From positions 1 to 36,240 of the IMG/VR virus record IMGVR_UViG_3300042556_001537: 36,240 nt of DNA; one strand, 5' to 3'. The notes under the pieces are model-generated. The model ran no database searches, was not told where the DNA came from, and was given only the letters and a program-made list of their open reading frames with translations. Shown here in pieces: positions 29,849 through 36,240 of the stretch (positions are counted from its first letter, which is position 1; every line of letters starts with the position of its first letter). A program made the translations under genes and the position numbers. The stretch comes from a virus.

Positions 29849-29877
29849 TTGCAAGGCAAATGCCTGTCAGGCATAAT
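29849..29877 (+). promoter_or_regulatory. rightward early promoter with operator
   Basis: TTGCAA (29849-29854), 17-base spacer, CATAAT (29872-29877). A perfect 13-base palindrome TGCCTGTCAGGCA (29861-29873) overlaps the spacer and -10. The expected start of transcription, about 29884, lies at the ATG of the next gene, so the transcript is close to leaderless. Confidence 0.75.
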
Positions 29878-29884
29878 GCTAAGC

Positions 29885-30145
29885 ATGATAACACTCACCG
29901 ACCATCTTCTCAGCACGGGCGAGACGCAAACCAGCTTTGCTAAGCGCATTGACGTGCATCAGGGAACAATCTCCAAGCTGTGCGCGGGTAAGGCCCCAAG
30001 TCTGGGCCTTGCGCTGAAAATCGAACGAGAGACGGGCGGCGCTGTACCCGTCGCGGCGTGGGCAAGTTCACTCAATACCTCACATGGGGACACCTTAGCT
30101 GATCGTCAAGATCAGGCCCCCTTGGCGCAAGGGGCAGCGGAATGA
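29885..30145 (+). CDS. Cro/YdaS-like regulator (86 aa)
   Basis: ATG at 29885, the first codons of MITLTDHLLSTGETQTSFAK at or next to the transcription start; an in-frame ATG at 29876 lies inside the -10 box. The HTH (TQTSFAKRIDVHQGTISKLCAG) is of the Cro/YdaS type with a short C-terminal tail rich in Ala and Gln. It faces the repressor gene and probably opposes it. Overlaps the next start (ATGA). Confidence 0.75.
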   Translation: MITLTDHLLSTGETQTSFAKRIDVHQGTISKLCAGKAPSLGLALKIERETGGAVPVAAWASSLNTSHGDTLADRQDQAPLAQGAAE

Positions 30146-30348
30146 CCGAGGAGCGATGCGCGCTTTGCGGATGCACCGCTGTCCGCCGCTTTACTTGGGT
30201 GAACGACGCAGGTTCCGGCATCGGGGGCGGGATGCAGGGTGGCCCGATGTGCGACTCTTGCATGTCATTCATGTGGGATGCACTGGACCGCTTTCCCGTT
30301 GCGCGGGAAACCGTGACGATCTGGCCGCTTGGTGGGGTGGCAGCATGA
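30142..30348 (+). CDS. small double-CxxC zinc-finger protein (68 aa)
   Basis: MTEERCALCGCTAVRRFTWV carries C6-x2-C9, and residues 37-40 hold CDSC, giving four cysteines for a zinc site. Gly-rich linker (GSGIGGGMQGGP). Probable nucleic-acid or protein binder. Overlaps both neighbours. Confidence 0.7.
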   Translation: MTEERCALCGCTAVRRFTWVNDAGSGIGGGMQGGPMCDSCMSFMWDALDRFPVARETVTIWPLGGVAA

Positions 30349-30554
30349 CCGACGTTGTTCCCTTCGCCGTCTTGTCGTCGGACGGCCAGTCATTCCGCCT
30401 CAGCGCCGGGGCATGGTCCGGCACGTACGACATCGGGCAGCTTGAGGGCGAACTCGCCTTCTATCGCCGTATGCGGGACCGGAACGGCGGCAAGCAAGCC
30501 CGGTTTTACGAGGCGACCGTTCGCGCGCTGGAACAAATGCAGGCCCGCGCATGA
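30345..30554 (+). CDS. small phage protein (69 aa)
   Basis: ATG at 30345 (MTDVVPFAVLSSDGQSFRLS), chosen over further upstream starts by ATGA overlap. The end is helical (ELAFYRRMRDRNGGKQARFYEA). Unknown role. Confidence 0.65.
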   Translation: MTDVVPFAVLSSDGQSFRLSAGAWSGTYDIGQLEGELAFYRRMRDRNGGKQARFYEATVRALEQMQARA

Positions 30555-30697
30555 TCCGCCGCTTCCTGTCCATATTCCGCCGCCCGCATGTGGAAACCAT
30601 CATTGCCCGCCGTGCTGTGCGGGTCTGCAACCGCGATGCGCAAGCCGTGGCCCGATATGAGGCCGTGCATAGGGCGCTGGCACGGGGGCGGAGATAA
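30551..30697 (+). CDS. small Arg-rich protein (48 aa)
   Basis: ATG 30551 in an ATGA overlap; MIRRFLSIFRRPHVETIIAR and many Arg/Ala, ending RALARGRR. Highly basic, helical, possibly DNA or membrane associated. It shares one base with the next start (TAATG). Confidence 0.6.
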   Translation: MIRRFLSIFRRPHVETIIARRAVRVCNRDAQAVARYEAVHRALARGRR

Positions 30698-31218
30698 TGG
30701 GCAAGCGCAGCAACTTTGCCCGTGTCGAGCGGGACTTTTACCAGACGCCGCCCGAGGCTGTAGAGCCGCTGTTGCCGCACCTGCCATACGGGGCGATGTT
30801 TGCCGAGCCGTGCGCTGGCGACGGGGCGCTGATTTACGCGCTTGAGCGTGAAGGCATGACCTGTATCGACGCGCTGGATATAGAGCCGCGCCACGAATGC
30901 ATATACCAGTATGACGCCTTGGATTGGCTCTGCGACCCGAGCGCAGATTACATCATAACGAACCCGCCGTGGGATCGGGCGCTTCTGCATCCAATGATAC
31001 ATCATTTCGCAAAGCAGCGCCCGACTTGGCTGCTGTTTGACGCGGACTGGATGCACACCAAGCAATCCGCCCCATTCATGCCGCTTCTGCGCGCCGTTGT
31101 TTCGGTTGGCAGGGTCAAGTGGATTCCCGACAGCAAGATGACCGGCAAGGATAACTGCGCGTGGTATCACTTTGCGCCCGGAGATAGCCCTACCGTTTTT
31201 CATGGGCGATCTGCATGA
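30697..31218 (+). CDS. phage N6-adenine-type DNA methyltransferase (173 aa)
   Basis: Motif I FAEPCAGDGALIYALE (residues 35-50) binds SAM and ITNPPWD (NPPW 89-92) is the catalytic motif IV. Order I then IV is the gamma/delta-like order of Dam-type phage enzymes. YQTPPEAV near the start is typical. It should methylate phage DNA and protect it from restriction. Second MTase gene follows 250 bases later. Confidence 0.8.
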   Translation: MGKRSNFARVERDFYQTPPEAVEPLLPHLPYGAMFAEPCAGDGALIYALEREGMTCIDALDIEPRHECIYQYDALDWLCDPSADYIITNPPWDRALLHPMIHHFAKQRPTWLLFDADWMHTKQSAPFMPLLRAVVSVGRVKWIPDSKMTGKDNCAWYHFAPGDSPTVFHGRSA

Positions 31219-31475
31219 GAGCCGCCAAGGTTGACAGCAATCAAGTCGAAATCGTCTCGGCCCTTCGCAAGGTGGGCTGCTGCGTCATGCACATGCATAC
31301 CCTGGGCAAAGGCGTGCCGGACATTCTCGTTGCCCGCCGTGGCAGGCTTTGGCTGGTCGAAGTGAAGGGGCTGAAGGGCAAGCTGACACCGGATCAGGAG
31401 GTGTTTCATGCGGCATGGCCGGTGCATGTCGTCCGGTCGGTCGATGATGCAATCAAGCTGGTAGGTGCGGCATGA
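31215..31475 (+). CDS. VRR-NUC-like PD-(D/E)XK nuclease (86 aa)
   Basis: Compact nuclease fold: GKGVPDILVARRGRLWLVEVKG with PD (D36), E49 and K51 as the PD...ExK metal site, then LTPDQEVFHAAW where Gln61 is the usual partner of the family. Often annotated as a VRR-NUC or Holliday-junction resolvase-like protein. Lies between two methyltransferase genes. Confidence 0.8.
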   Translation: MRAAKVDSNQVEIVSALRKVGCCVMHMHTLGKGVPDILVARRGRLWLVEVKGLKGKLTPDQEVFHAAWPVHVVRSVDDAIKLVGAA

Positions 31476-32161
31476 TCCGCAAGGAAGTCATCATCGGCGA
31501 TTGCAGGCTGATCTTGGGCGATTGCCTTGAGGTCATGCCGACGCTCGGGCGGGTGGATGCCGTGGTGACTGACCCGCCGTATGGGGTAAGCCATGCCAGC
31601 AATTGGGCATCGTCTTGGAAAAATACCAACATTGCAAATGACGGGGATGTTTCGGCGCGGGATAAGGCGCTGGCGCTTCTGGATGTGCCAAGCTTGGTCT
31701 TTGGAAGCTGGAAGCGTGAAAAGCCATCGCGGACGCATACGGTTTTGATTTGGGACAAGGGCGACGCTGCTGGCATGGGCGACCTGTCCGTGCCGTGGAA
31801 GCCGAACCATGAAGAAATCTATGTGATTGGCAAAGGCTTCGCGGGAGTACGCGGCCCGGCCATTTTGCGCCACACCAACATCACATGGGAAAGCCACGGC
31901 AGGCAGCATCCGCACACAAAGCCTGTAAGCCTTCTGTGTGACCTTATCCAGAAATGCCCGAAACGGTGGACCATCCTCGATCCCTTCATGGGCAGCGGCA
32001 CCACCCTTGTTGCCTGCGCCAAGCTGGGCCGCAAGGGCATCGGCATTGAACTGGACGAGGGCTATTTTCAAATCGCATGTGAAAGGGTCCACAAGGCTTA
32101 TCAGCAACCTGACCTGTTTATCGCGCCCCCGGAAAAGCCGGTGCAGGAGGTGTTGCTTTGA
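31472..32161 (+). CDS. DNA methyltransferase, beta-class type (229 aa)
   Basis: Catalytic DPPYG at residues 34-38 precedes the SAM site DPFMGSGTT (170-178), the order of beta-class N4/N6 enzymes. HTKPVSLLCDLIQ precedes motif I as in typical phage MTases. N4-cytosine or N6-adenine specificity cannot be told from sequence alone. An AGGAGG ribosome site for the next gene lies near its end. Confidence 0.85.
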   Translation: MIRKEVIIGDCRLILGDCLEVMPTLGRVDAVVTDPPYGVSHASNWASSWKNTNIANDGDVSARDKALALLDVPSLVFGSWKREKPSRTHTVLIWDKGDAAGMGDLSVPWKPNHEEIYVIGKGFAGVRGPAILRHTNITWESHGRQHPHTKPVSLLCDLIQKCPKRWTILDPFMGSGTTLVACAKLGRKGIGIELDEGYFQIACERVHKAYQQPDLFIAPPEKPVQEVLL

Positions 32162-32442
32162 TAATGACCCCCGCCGATATTGTCGCTGCCGAGGCAATCC
32201 GCTTTCCAGACGCCGGTATCCGTAAAATCGTCCGCGCCGTAGCAGCGACAAGCGGCGTGGATATAGACCGCATTTTAAGCGCAAGCCGCGTGGCATCCGT
32301 TGTAATGGCCCGCGATCTGGTTTGCTACATGGCGCACAGGGAAGGCTATTCAATGGAGCGCATTGGCCGCTGCATTGGCGGGCGGGACCATACGACCATC
32401 GGCACCGCGATTGCGCGGGAAAAAGCGAGGCGCGGCGAGTGA
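32158..32442 (+). CDS. stand-alone DnaA C-terminal-domain protein (94 aa)
   Basis: TTG start at 32158 fits the AGGAGG site (spacing 7); the ATG at 32164 is the alternative. It consists of only the DNA-binding domain IV of DnaA: IVAAEAIRFP, VVMARDLVCYMAHREGYSME, and the signature GGRDHTTIGTAI. No AAA+ part. It may recognise DnaA boxes at the phage origin, or interfere with host DnaA. Coupled to the replication organiser gene. Confidence 0.8.
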   Translation: MIMTPADIVAAEAIRFPDAGIRKIVRAVAATSGVDIDRILSASRVASVVMARDLVCYMAHREGYSMERIGRCIGGRDHTTIGTAIAREKARRGE

Positions 32443-33275
32443 GCGGAACAGTCAACATCGCCCGCAGCCTATTCCAGGATGATGCGTTCAAGACGCAGCC
32501 GTACACCGAGCGCGAAGCCTTCATGTGGCTGGTCATGGAGGCCTCATGGAAGGACAGAACAAAGCGCGTGGGGAACATCACGGTGGAGTTGAAGCGCGGG
32601 CAGCTTGCAGCCTCGATCCGATTTATGGCCGAAGCGTGGCAGTGGGAGAAATCGACCGTTGACCGCTTTTTGAAGCGGTTAGAAAAGCGGGACATGATCG
32701 GGACAGACTGCGGGACAGGCCTGAACGTCATAACCGTTTGCAAATACAACGATTATCAGGGCGGCGAAACGTCAAGCGGGACAGAAGAAAACGAAAAGCG
32801 GGACAGCAGCGGGACAGCAGCGGGACAAACTAGAATCCCTGATGCAATCCCTGATGCAATACACAAAGAAGGTATTGCGCATTTCGCAGAGTTTTGGGCG
32901 GTCTATCCGCACCGGGACGGCAAGCGCGGGCGCAAGCCTGCTGAGGCCAATTATCGCGCCGCCGTCAAGGCTGGCGTTCCAGAGCAAAGCATCATCGCCG
33001 CCGCGCGCCGATACGCCTTGGACAGCCGCGTAAAGGCGGGTTTTGCCCGTGACCCCACGACTTGGCTCAATCAAGCGGGATGGGAAGATGAACTCGGCCC
33101 GCAACATCTTTGCCCGGTTAATGACAGCGGCGCGGTGGATTTTTGGGCGGCAAAGTTAAACGACCCCGCCGCCTTTGTTCCTCAGACGGCAATAACCCCA
33201 AGCCTGACGGCAAGGCTTATTTCATCCGGCCTTGTCACCCAAGAAACCCTAAAGCGCAGAGGCTTCGCAGCATGA
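32439..33275 (+). CDS. replication initiation / organiser protein (278 aa)
   Basis: GTG start in a GTGA overlap. N-terminal winged-helix part (FMWLVMEASWKDRTKRVGN, RFMAEAWQWEKSTVDRFLKR) is the DNA-binding domain of phage replication organisers (DnaD/lambda-O-like); after a Gly/Ser/Thr linker, the C-terminal part (HFAEFWAVYPHRDGKRGRK, ARRYALDS, PTTWLNQAGWED) is typical of proteins that recruit helicase. No helicase gene is in the window; it probably uses the host's. Confidence 0.75.
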   Translation: MSGTVNIARSLFQDDAFKTQPYTEREAFMWLVMEASWKDRTKRVGNITVELKRGQLAASIRFMAEAWQWEKSTVDRFLKRLEKRDMIGTDCGTGLNVITVCKYNDYQGGETSSGTEENEKRDSSGTAAGQTRIPDAIPDAIHKEGIAHFAEFWAVYPHRDGKRGRKPAEANYRAAVKAGVPEQSIIAAARRYALDSRVKAGFARDPTTWLNQAGWEDELGPQHLCPVNDSGAVDFWAAKLNDPAAFVPQTAITPSLTARLISSGLVTQETLKRRGFAA

Positions 33276-33859
33276 CATTCCAAACCCGCACCATCGCCAA
33301 GCGCCCTGGCACCTACATGGAAGCCGGAGAGACCGGCGTACACGTCAACCGCATTACTCTGCGCGCCGAGCCGTGGGATAAACCGGAACTCAAACCGGAA
33401 CTCAAACCGGAACACCAGCGGCCTGTTCCGGGCAAATTTGAAGCCATATCGGTGCGGACCCCGGCCGTTGCAAAGGTGCGGGTGTTGCAACCGGATAGGT
33501 TTGCGCAGTGGGATCAGGATGTGCTGGCAGATGAATGGAAAGCCCTGTGCAGGCGGGAAGGCCACATGCGCGGGCTTCCGCTGTCCACCGAATTGCAGCG
33601 GCAACGGGGCAGCGCAGGCGGGCTTGTATCGCAGCAGCATGACGGCTTGCCGGATTACATGGCCCGCGCCTTGCGGCATTTTTCGCGCGGCGACGATACG
33701 ACAAACGGCATGGCGGCGGCGATCAAGATGTCGGGTTCACGGGGCAAGGAAGCGGTGCGAAAGCTGCGAAGCTATGGGTTTATCCAAAGCACGGCGCACA
33801 GTGGAGGCCGATCCTTCCATGCAATCACGCAGCTCGGCCTGGAGGCGATTTGCAAATGA
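33272..33859 (+). CDS. phage replication-region protein with KPEL repeats (195 aa)
   Basis: ATG at 33272 in an ATGA overlap. It carries a short triple repeat (KPELKPELKPEH, 12-bp DNA units around 33380-33412), a basic middle, and a C-terminal winged-helix-like part (MSGSRGKEAVRKLRSYGFIQ, SFHAITQLGLEAI). Possibly DNA binding. Function unknown. Confidence 0.65.
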   Translation: MTFQTRTIAKRPGTYMEAGETGVHVNRITLRAEPWDKPELKPELKPEHQRPVPGKFEAISVRTPAVAKVRVLQPDRFAQWDQDVLADEWKALCRREGHMRGLPLSTELQRQRGSAGGLVSQQHDGLPDYMARALRHFSRGDDTTNGMAAAIKMSGSRGKEAVRKLRSYGFIQSTAHSGGRSFHAITQLGLEAICK

Positions 33860-34239
33860 GGCGCGTCCTTCCTTCCCGCCGTCCCTGCATTACGGTGAAC
33901 GCAGAATACAACGGTATGCCCCTTGTCGTGACCATCGGCGTTGACCCGGCAACCGGCGCGGCAATGGAGGTCTTTGCCCACGGGCCAAGGTACGGCGCAG
34001 ACCTGACCCGGATAATGGACGACCATTGCACGATTGCCAGCCATGCGATGCAACGCGGGGCATTGCCCGAAGCATTAGCGAAGGCCTGCGGCACTGTGCC
34101 GGTGATTGAGGACGGCCAGGAATCGACCGCCCCGGCATCGGCAATCGGTGTGGTTATGGACGCGGTGAACCGCTTGCCGGAGCATGTCAAGTGGATTGAG
34201 GAACAGCACGCCAAATGGCTCAAGGAGCGCGGGAAATGA
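33856..34239 (+). CDS. TSCPD-domain protein (127 aa)
   Basis: ATG at 33856 (ATGA overlap). The pattern MPLVVTIGVDPATGAAMEVF, DLTRIMDDHCTIASHAMQRG and ALPEALAKACGTV follows the TSCPD domain found at the C-terminus of ribonucleotide reductases and as a stand-alone phage protein. No cysteine pair for catalysis is evident. It may bind nucleotides or partner proteins. Confidence 0.65.
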   Translation: MRRVLPSRRPCITVNAEYNGMPLVVTIGVDPATGAAMEVFAHGPRYGADLTRIMDDHCTIASHAMQRGALPEALAKACGTVPVIEDGQESTAPASAIGVVMDAVNRLPEHVKWIEEQHAKWLKERGK

Positions 34240-34436
34240 TTAAGCACATCATCGCACAAGCTATGTGGGCCGGTATCCTATACGCGGGCATTGCGTTTGT
34301 CCTTGGCGGATGGTGGTCGCCCTATGATTGGGATGGCGGAGACGGGCGGTGGGCGCGGCTTGCCCTGTTGCTCTTTTGGCTTTGGTTTGCCGTAGGAGTT
34401 GTGATGCCATTCCCAGAAAAGTGGCGCAAAAAATGA
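34236..34436 (+). CDS. small two-helix membrane protein (66 aa)
   Basis: ATG at 34236 (ATGA overlap). Two hydrophobic helices (AQAMWAGILYAGIAFVLGGWW and WARLALLLFWLWFAVGVVM) around a WDGGDG loop and a basic end. Could be an envelope-acting early protein. Unknown family. Confidence 0.65.
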   Translation: MIKHIIAQAMWAGILYAGIAFVLGGWWSPYDWDGGDGRWARLALLLFWLWFAVGVVMPFPEKWRKK

Positions 34437-34978
34437 CGGCACACCTTCGCCACATCACCCTGGACGTTCCCATAGCCCCGACATGGCTGATGCTCAAGGT
34501 TCGCAGCAACTGCGAGGTAATGACGCGCGAGGCCCTGAAGGAATGGGGTGTGGAGAGTTTCTTTCCGGGGCGACTTGTGCAGCGTCACAGATTCGGCAGA
34601 ACACGGACTATCGAGCGCGCCGAAGTCACCGGCTATGTGTTCGCCAAGTTCGACCGCGTGCCGCTGGCGGATAACATGCGGGAACGCTTGAAAGGTTTCT
34701 ACGGCTTTGTGACCTGCAACGGCTGTATCGTGACGGTCCCGCGCCCGATTATCCAGCGGCTTCATGGGCTATCGGTCGAGGCGCAGGAATTGGAAGCGGC
34801 ACGTCGGGAAATGCTGCGGGTGAAGGAAGGCGACACTGCCAAGTTCCTGACCGGCGCGCTGGCGGGGCATACGGTCGAGGTGCAATCCATCGGCAGCGTG
34901 GTGACGGTGCTGTTGAACGGGCGGGCAATCAAGACGGATTTGGCTTCGCTGGAACGGGTTGGTAGTGTCGCAGTTTGA
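34433..34978 (+). CDS. NusG/RfaH-like antiterminator (181 aa)
   Basis: ATG at 34433, ATGA overlap. NusG N-terminal domain (WLMLKVRSNCEVMTREALKEW, GVESFFPGR, EVTGYVFAKFDRVPL, and GFYGFVTC) and a C-terminal KOW part (VKEGDTAKFLTGALAGHTVEV then a VLLNGR strand). Phage NusG relatives bind RNA polymerase and let it read through terminators. As the last rightward early gene it likely switches on the late genes. Confidence 0.8.
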   Translation: MTAHLRHITLDVPIAPTWLMLKVRSNCEVMTREALKEWGVESFFPGRLVQRHRFGRTRTIERAEVTGYVFAKFDRVPLADNMRERLKGFYGFVTCNGCIVTVPRPIIQRLHGLSVEAQELEAARREMLRVKEGDTAKFLTGALAGHTVEVQSIGSVVTVLLNGRAIKTDLASLERVGSVAV

Positions 34979-35168
34979 AATCGGGAGGGGTTGACGGTGC
35001 TTCGGAACCTGACCATGCACAACTTGTTAACTTGGTTCGCAACAAGATGTGAGCAAGCGGTGCCTACCTTTGCCGCGATTGCATCATATGTAAAGGCAGT
35101 AGCCAAATCACCCGTTGCTGTGTCATCTTGCTACCAAGCCGGGGACACGGCCACGACAAGACTGGAGG
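34979..35168 (+). other. spacer between early operon and Panacea module
   Basis: About 190 bases without a convincing gene or promoter. CTTGTT (35023-35028) and AACAAG (35041-35046) pair as a weak hairpin. A TTGACG-like box at 34991 has no fitting -10. This may be a boundary between phage core and acquired module. Confidence 0.4.
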
Positions 35169-35174
35169 ATGACG

Positions 35175-35393
35175 ATGCCGCAAGGACCCAACGGGCAGAA
35201 GCGCCCGGCGGACGTGATCGGCAACGCGGTACACATCGCGCGGATCGCGACCGGCGAAGTCGAGGATACGAAGCTGAAGCAACCGGCGAAGCGCGCAAGC
35301 GGCTTGGCGGGTGCGAAGGCACGTCAAGAGAACACCACGCCCGAGCGGCGAGCGGAGATCGCACGGGCAGCAGCCAGCGCGAGGTGGGAGTGA
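35175..35393 (+). CDS. small basic protein, partner of Panacea gene (72 aa)
   Basis: ATG at 35175 placed six bases after GGAGG. Sequence MPQGPNGQKRPADVIGNAVH and IARIATGEVED, then an Ala/Lys/Arg-rich helix (AGAKARQENTTPERRAEIAR) ending SARWE. Widespread small protein type with unknown function. It ends in a TGATG overlap with a Panacea-domain gene, so the pair looks like a toxin-antitoxin unit in which this would be the toxin or a regulator. Confidence 0.7.
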   Translation: MPQGPNGQKRPADVIGNAVHIARIATGEVEDTKLKQPAKRASGLAGAKARQENTTPERRAEIARAAASARWE

Positions 35394-35866
35394 TGCCGTA
35401 TCAATCCGGAACTGTGGCGAGAGAAATTCATCGTCTGGCAAGCGCGAATAGCCGCCCGGTAACGCCCCTAGAACTGATAAAACTGACTTACATTGCCCAT
35501 GGCTGGTCTCTTGGGCTTCGTGGCGTGCCGTTGGTCAGCGAAAATGCGGAAGCGTGGCAGTATGGCCCTGTATTCCCTGAACTTTATCACGGGCTAAAGC
35601 ACTTCCGCGCCTTTCCAGTCACGGAAGTCCCCGCCATTGGGCTTGAAATGGTCGGCATCCGCGATGAAATCGCTGATGACGACAAGGGACTTATCGCCTC
35701 TGTTTTTGAGGCTTACAGAAAGCTAAATGGGGTGCAGCTATCGTCGCTCACTCACCAACCCAACACACCGTGGGACTTGGCTTGGCGCAAAGGCAAAAAT
35801 TCTGTAATCAGTAACACAAGCATCGAAAGCCACTTTAAAGAACTTGCAAAACAACGAGCCGCCTAG
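35393..35866 (+). CDS. Panacea-domain (SocA/DUF4065-like) antitoxin-type protein
   Basis: 157 aa. GTVAREIHRLASANSRPVTP, LELIKLTYIAHGWSLGLRG, the AWQYGPVFPELYHGLKHF motif, and the LSSLTHQPNTPWDLAW end are the Panacea domain of SocA-like antitoxins, which neutralise many unrelated toxins encoded beside them. Complete. The frame is open upstream but ATG 35393 is the coupled start. An IS remnant begins right after its stop. Confidence 0.8.
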   Translation: MPYQSGTVAREIHRLASANSRPVTPLELIKLTYIAHGWSLGLRGVPLVSENAEAWQYGPVFPELYHGLKHFRAFPVTEVPAIGLEMVGIRDEIADDDKGLIASVFEAYRKLNGVQLSSLTHQPNTPWDLAWRKGKNSVISNTSIESHFKELAKQRAA

Positions 35867-35880
35867 CTTCCAGATACCAG

Positions 35881-36093
35881 AACCGCCATAAGCTGGAAAA
35901 CCACCTGCACATGCTGTCGATTTACTTCGTGCACTACAACTTCGTGCGGATGCACAAGAGCCTGCGCATGACGCCCGCGATGGCGGCGGGCGTGACGGAC
36001 AAGCTGCATGACATGGCTTGGCTGGTGGAAGTGATCGACGCGGCTGCACCGGCACCCAAGCCGCGCGGGCCTTACAAGAAGCGCGCCGCGTAA
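35881..36093 (+). pseudogene. IS1-family transposase remnant (C-terminal end)
   Basis: About 70 codons in frame without start: NRHKLENHLHMLSIYFVHYN, FVRMHKSLRMTPAMAAGVTD and GPYKKRAA. This is the tail of a transposase with the KLENH and HYNF...HKSLR..PAMAAG pattern I know from IS1-family transposases of alphaproteobacteria. The catalytic front part is missing, so the copy is dead. It begins within about 15 bases of the Panacea stop. Confidence 0.65.
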
Positions 36094-36169
36094 GGTCACA
36101 TTTTGTTACGCGGGTTGACGCAGACACGACCTATAGACTCAGCAGATCGAATCAGGGTAAAAAAGAAAA

Positions 36170-36197
36170 GCCGCAGAGTGCATCAACACTCTGCGGC
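36170..36197 (-). terminator. strong terminator for leftward transcription
   Basis: GCCGCAGAGTG and CACTCTGCGGC form a perfect 11-bp stem with a six-base loop. On the minus strand the hairpin is followed by TTTTCTTTTTT, a proper U-run. It should end a transcript coming from the right of the window. Confidence 0.8.
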
Positions 36198-36240
36198 CCA
36201 TTCAAACCCGCCGTTGGCTGGCGGTTGCTGTGATCACCCT

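Noticed and set aside
31406-32749. Long open frame on the minus strand (447 codons)
   Set aside because: Antisense to the second methyltransferase, the DnaA-type gene and part of the nuclease and replication organiser genes, all with clear motifs; composition is not protein-like.
34979-35168. Right prophage attachment site next to the Panacea module
   Set aside because: No sequence here repeats the tRNA-Cys-like core or the GCGTTCAAA sites.

Overview
The window is most of the genome of a temperate, short-tailed (podovirus-type) phage of an alphaproteobacterium, most likely a Rhodobacteraceae host. The evidence is high GC with very tight ATGA/GTGA/TGATG gene overlaps, Rhodobacter-phage style lysis proteins, a tRNA-Cys-like element resembling Rhodobacteraceae tRNA-Cys, and a capsid plus SU10-type adaptor set that goes with podoviruses. 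The terminase and most of the portal gene are not seen and probably lie to the left of position 1.

Layout. (1) 1-14.9 kb, rightward: virion genes (end of a probable portal gene, two unknown structural genes, scaffold, major capsid protein, two adaptor proteins, a large tail/nozzle protein carrying an inserted beta-propeller, a GNAT protein, a fibre with an S74-type self-chaperone, two DNA-ejection proteins, one with a tail lysozyme domain, then tail fibre and fibre-assembly protein). (2) 14.9-18.1 kb, rightward: lysis cassette (membrane protein, lambda-R-like endolysin, holin, HExxH protein, nested i-/o-spanin pair, secreted protein, HTH-metallophosphoesterase). (3) 18.1-19.05 kb, leftward: a four-gene operon of three tiny proteins and a terminal HTH regulator, with its own strong promoter and palindromic operator; this has acr-aca architecture. 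(4) 19.3-20.6 kb: a probable attP (degenerate tRNA-Cys core flanked by four GCGTTCAAA sites), then a ~1.1 kb cargo segment between 31-bp direct repeats holding a truncated DUF3800 gene, a 50-aa protein and a mini WYL protein. (5) 20.6-29.2 kb, leftward: one long early operon starting at a repressor-controlled promoter and running through a heptapeptide-repeat protein, many small phage proteins, SSB-like, NinB and Ref-like recombination proteins, to the tyrosine integrase and an HNH protein. (6) 29.3-29.9 kb: lysogeny switch, with an XRE repressor and two promoters sharing the same operator-like element. (7) 29.9-35 kb, rightward: Cro-like protein, two DNA methyltransferases, a VRR-NUC-like nuclease, a DnaA C-terminal-domain protein, a replication organiser and a NusG-like antiterminator. 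(8) 35.2-36.24 kb: a Panacea (SocA-like) two-gene module, an IS1-family transposase remnant and a terminator.

How it works together. The repressor at 29.5 kb should silence the leftward (integration, recombination) and rightward (replication, NusG) early transcripts. The NusG-like protein at the end of the rightward early operon is the likely activator of late structural and lysis expression. The attP-like site lies between lysis genes and integrase, which is the order of a circular or packaged phage genome and not of a prophage integrated at that site.

The most unusual items are the attP/tRNA-Cys-like element, the repeat-bounded cargo, the acr-aca-like operon, the propeller inserted in the tail protein, and the 7-residue-repeat protein whose leader is duplicated. 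All assignments come from reading the sequence; no database search was run.
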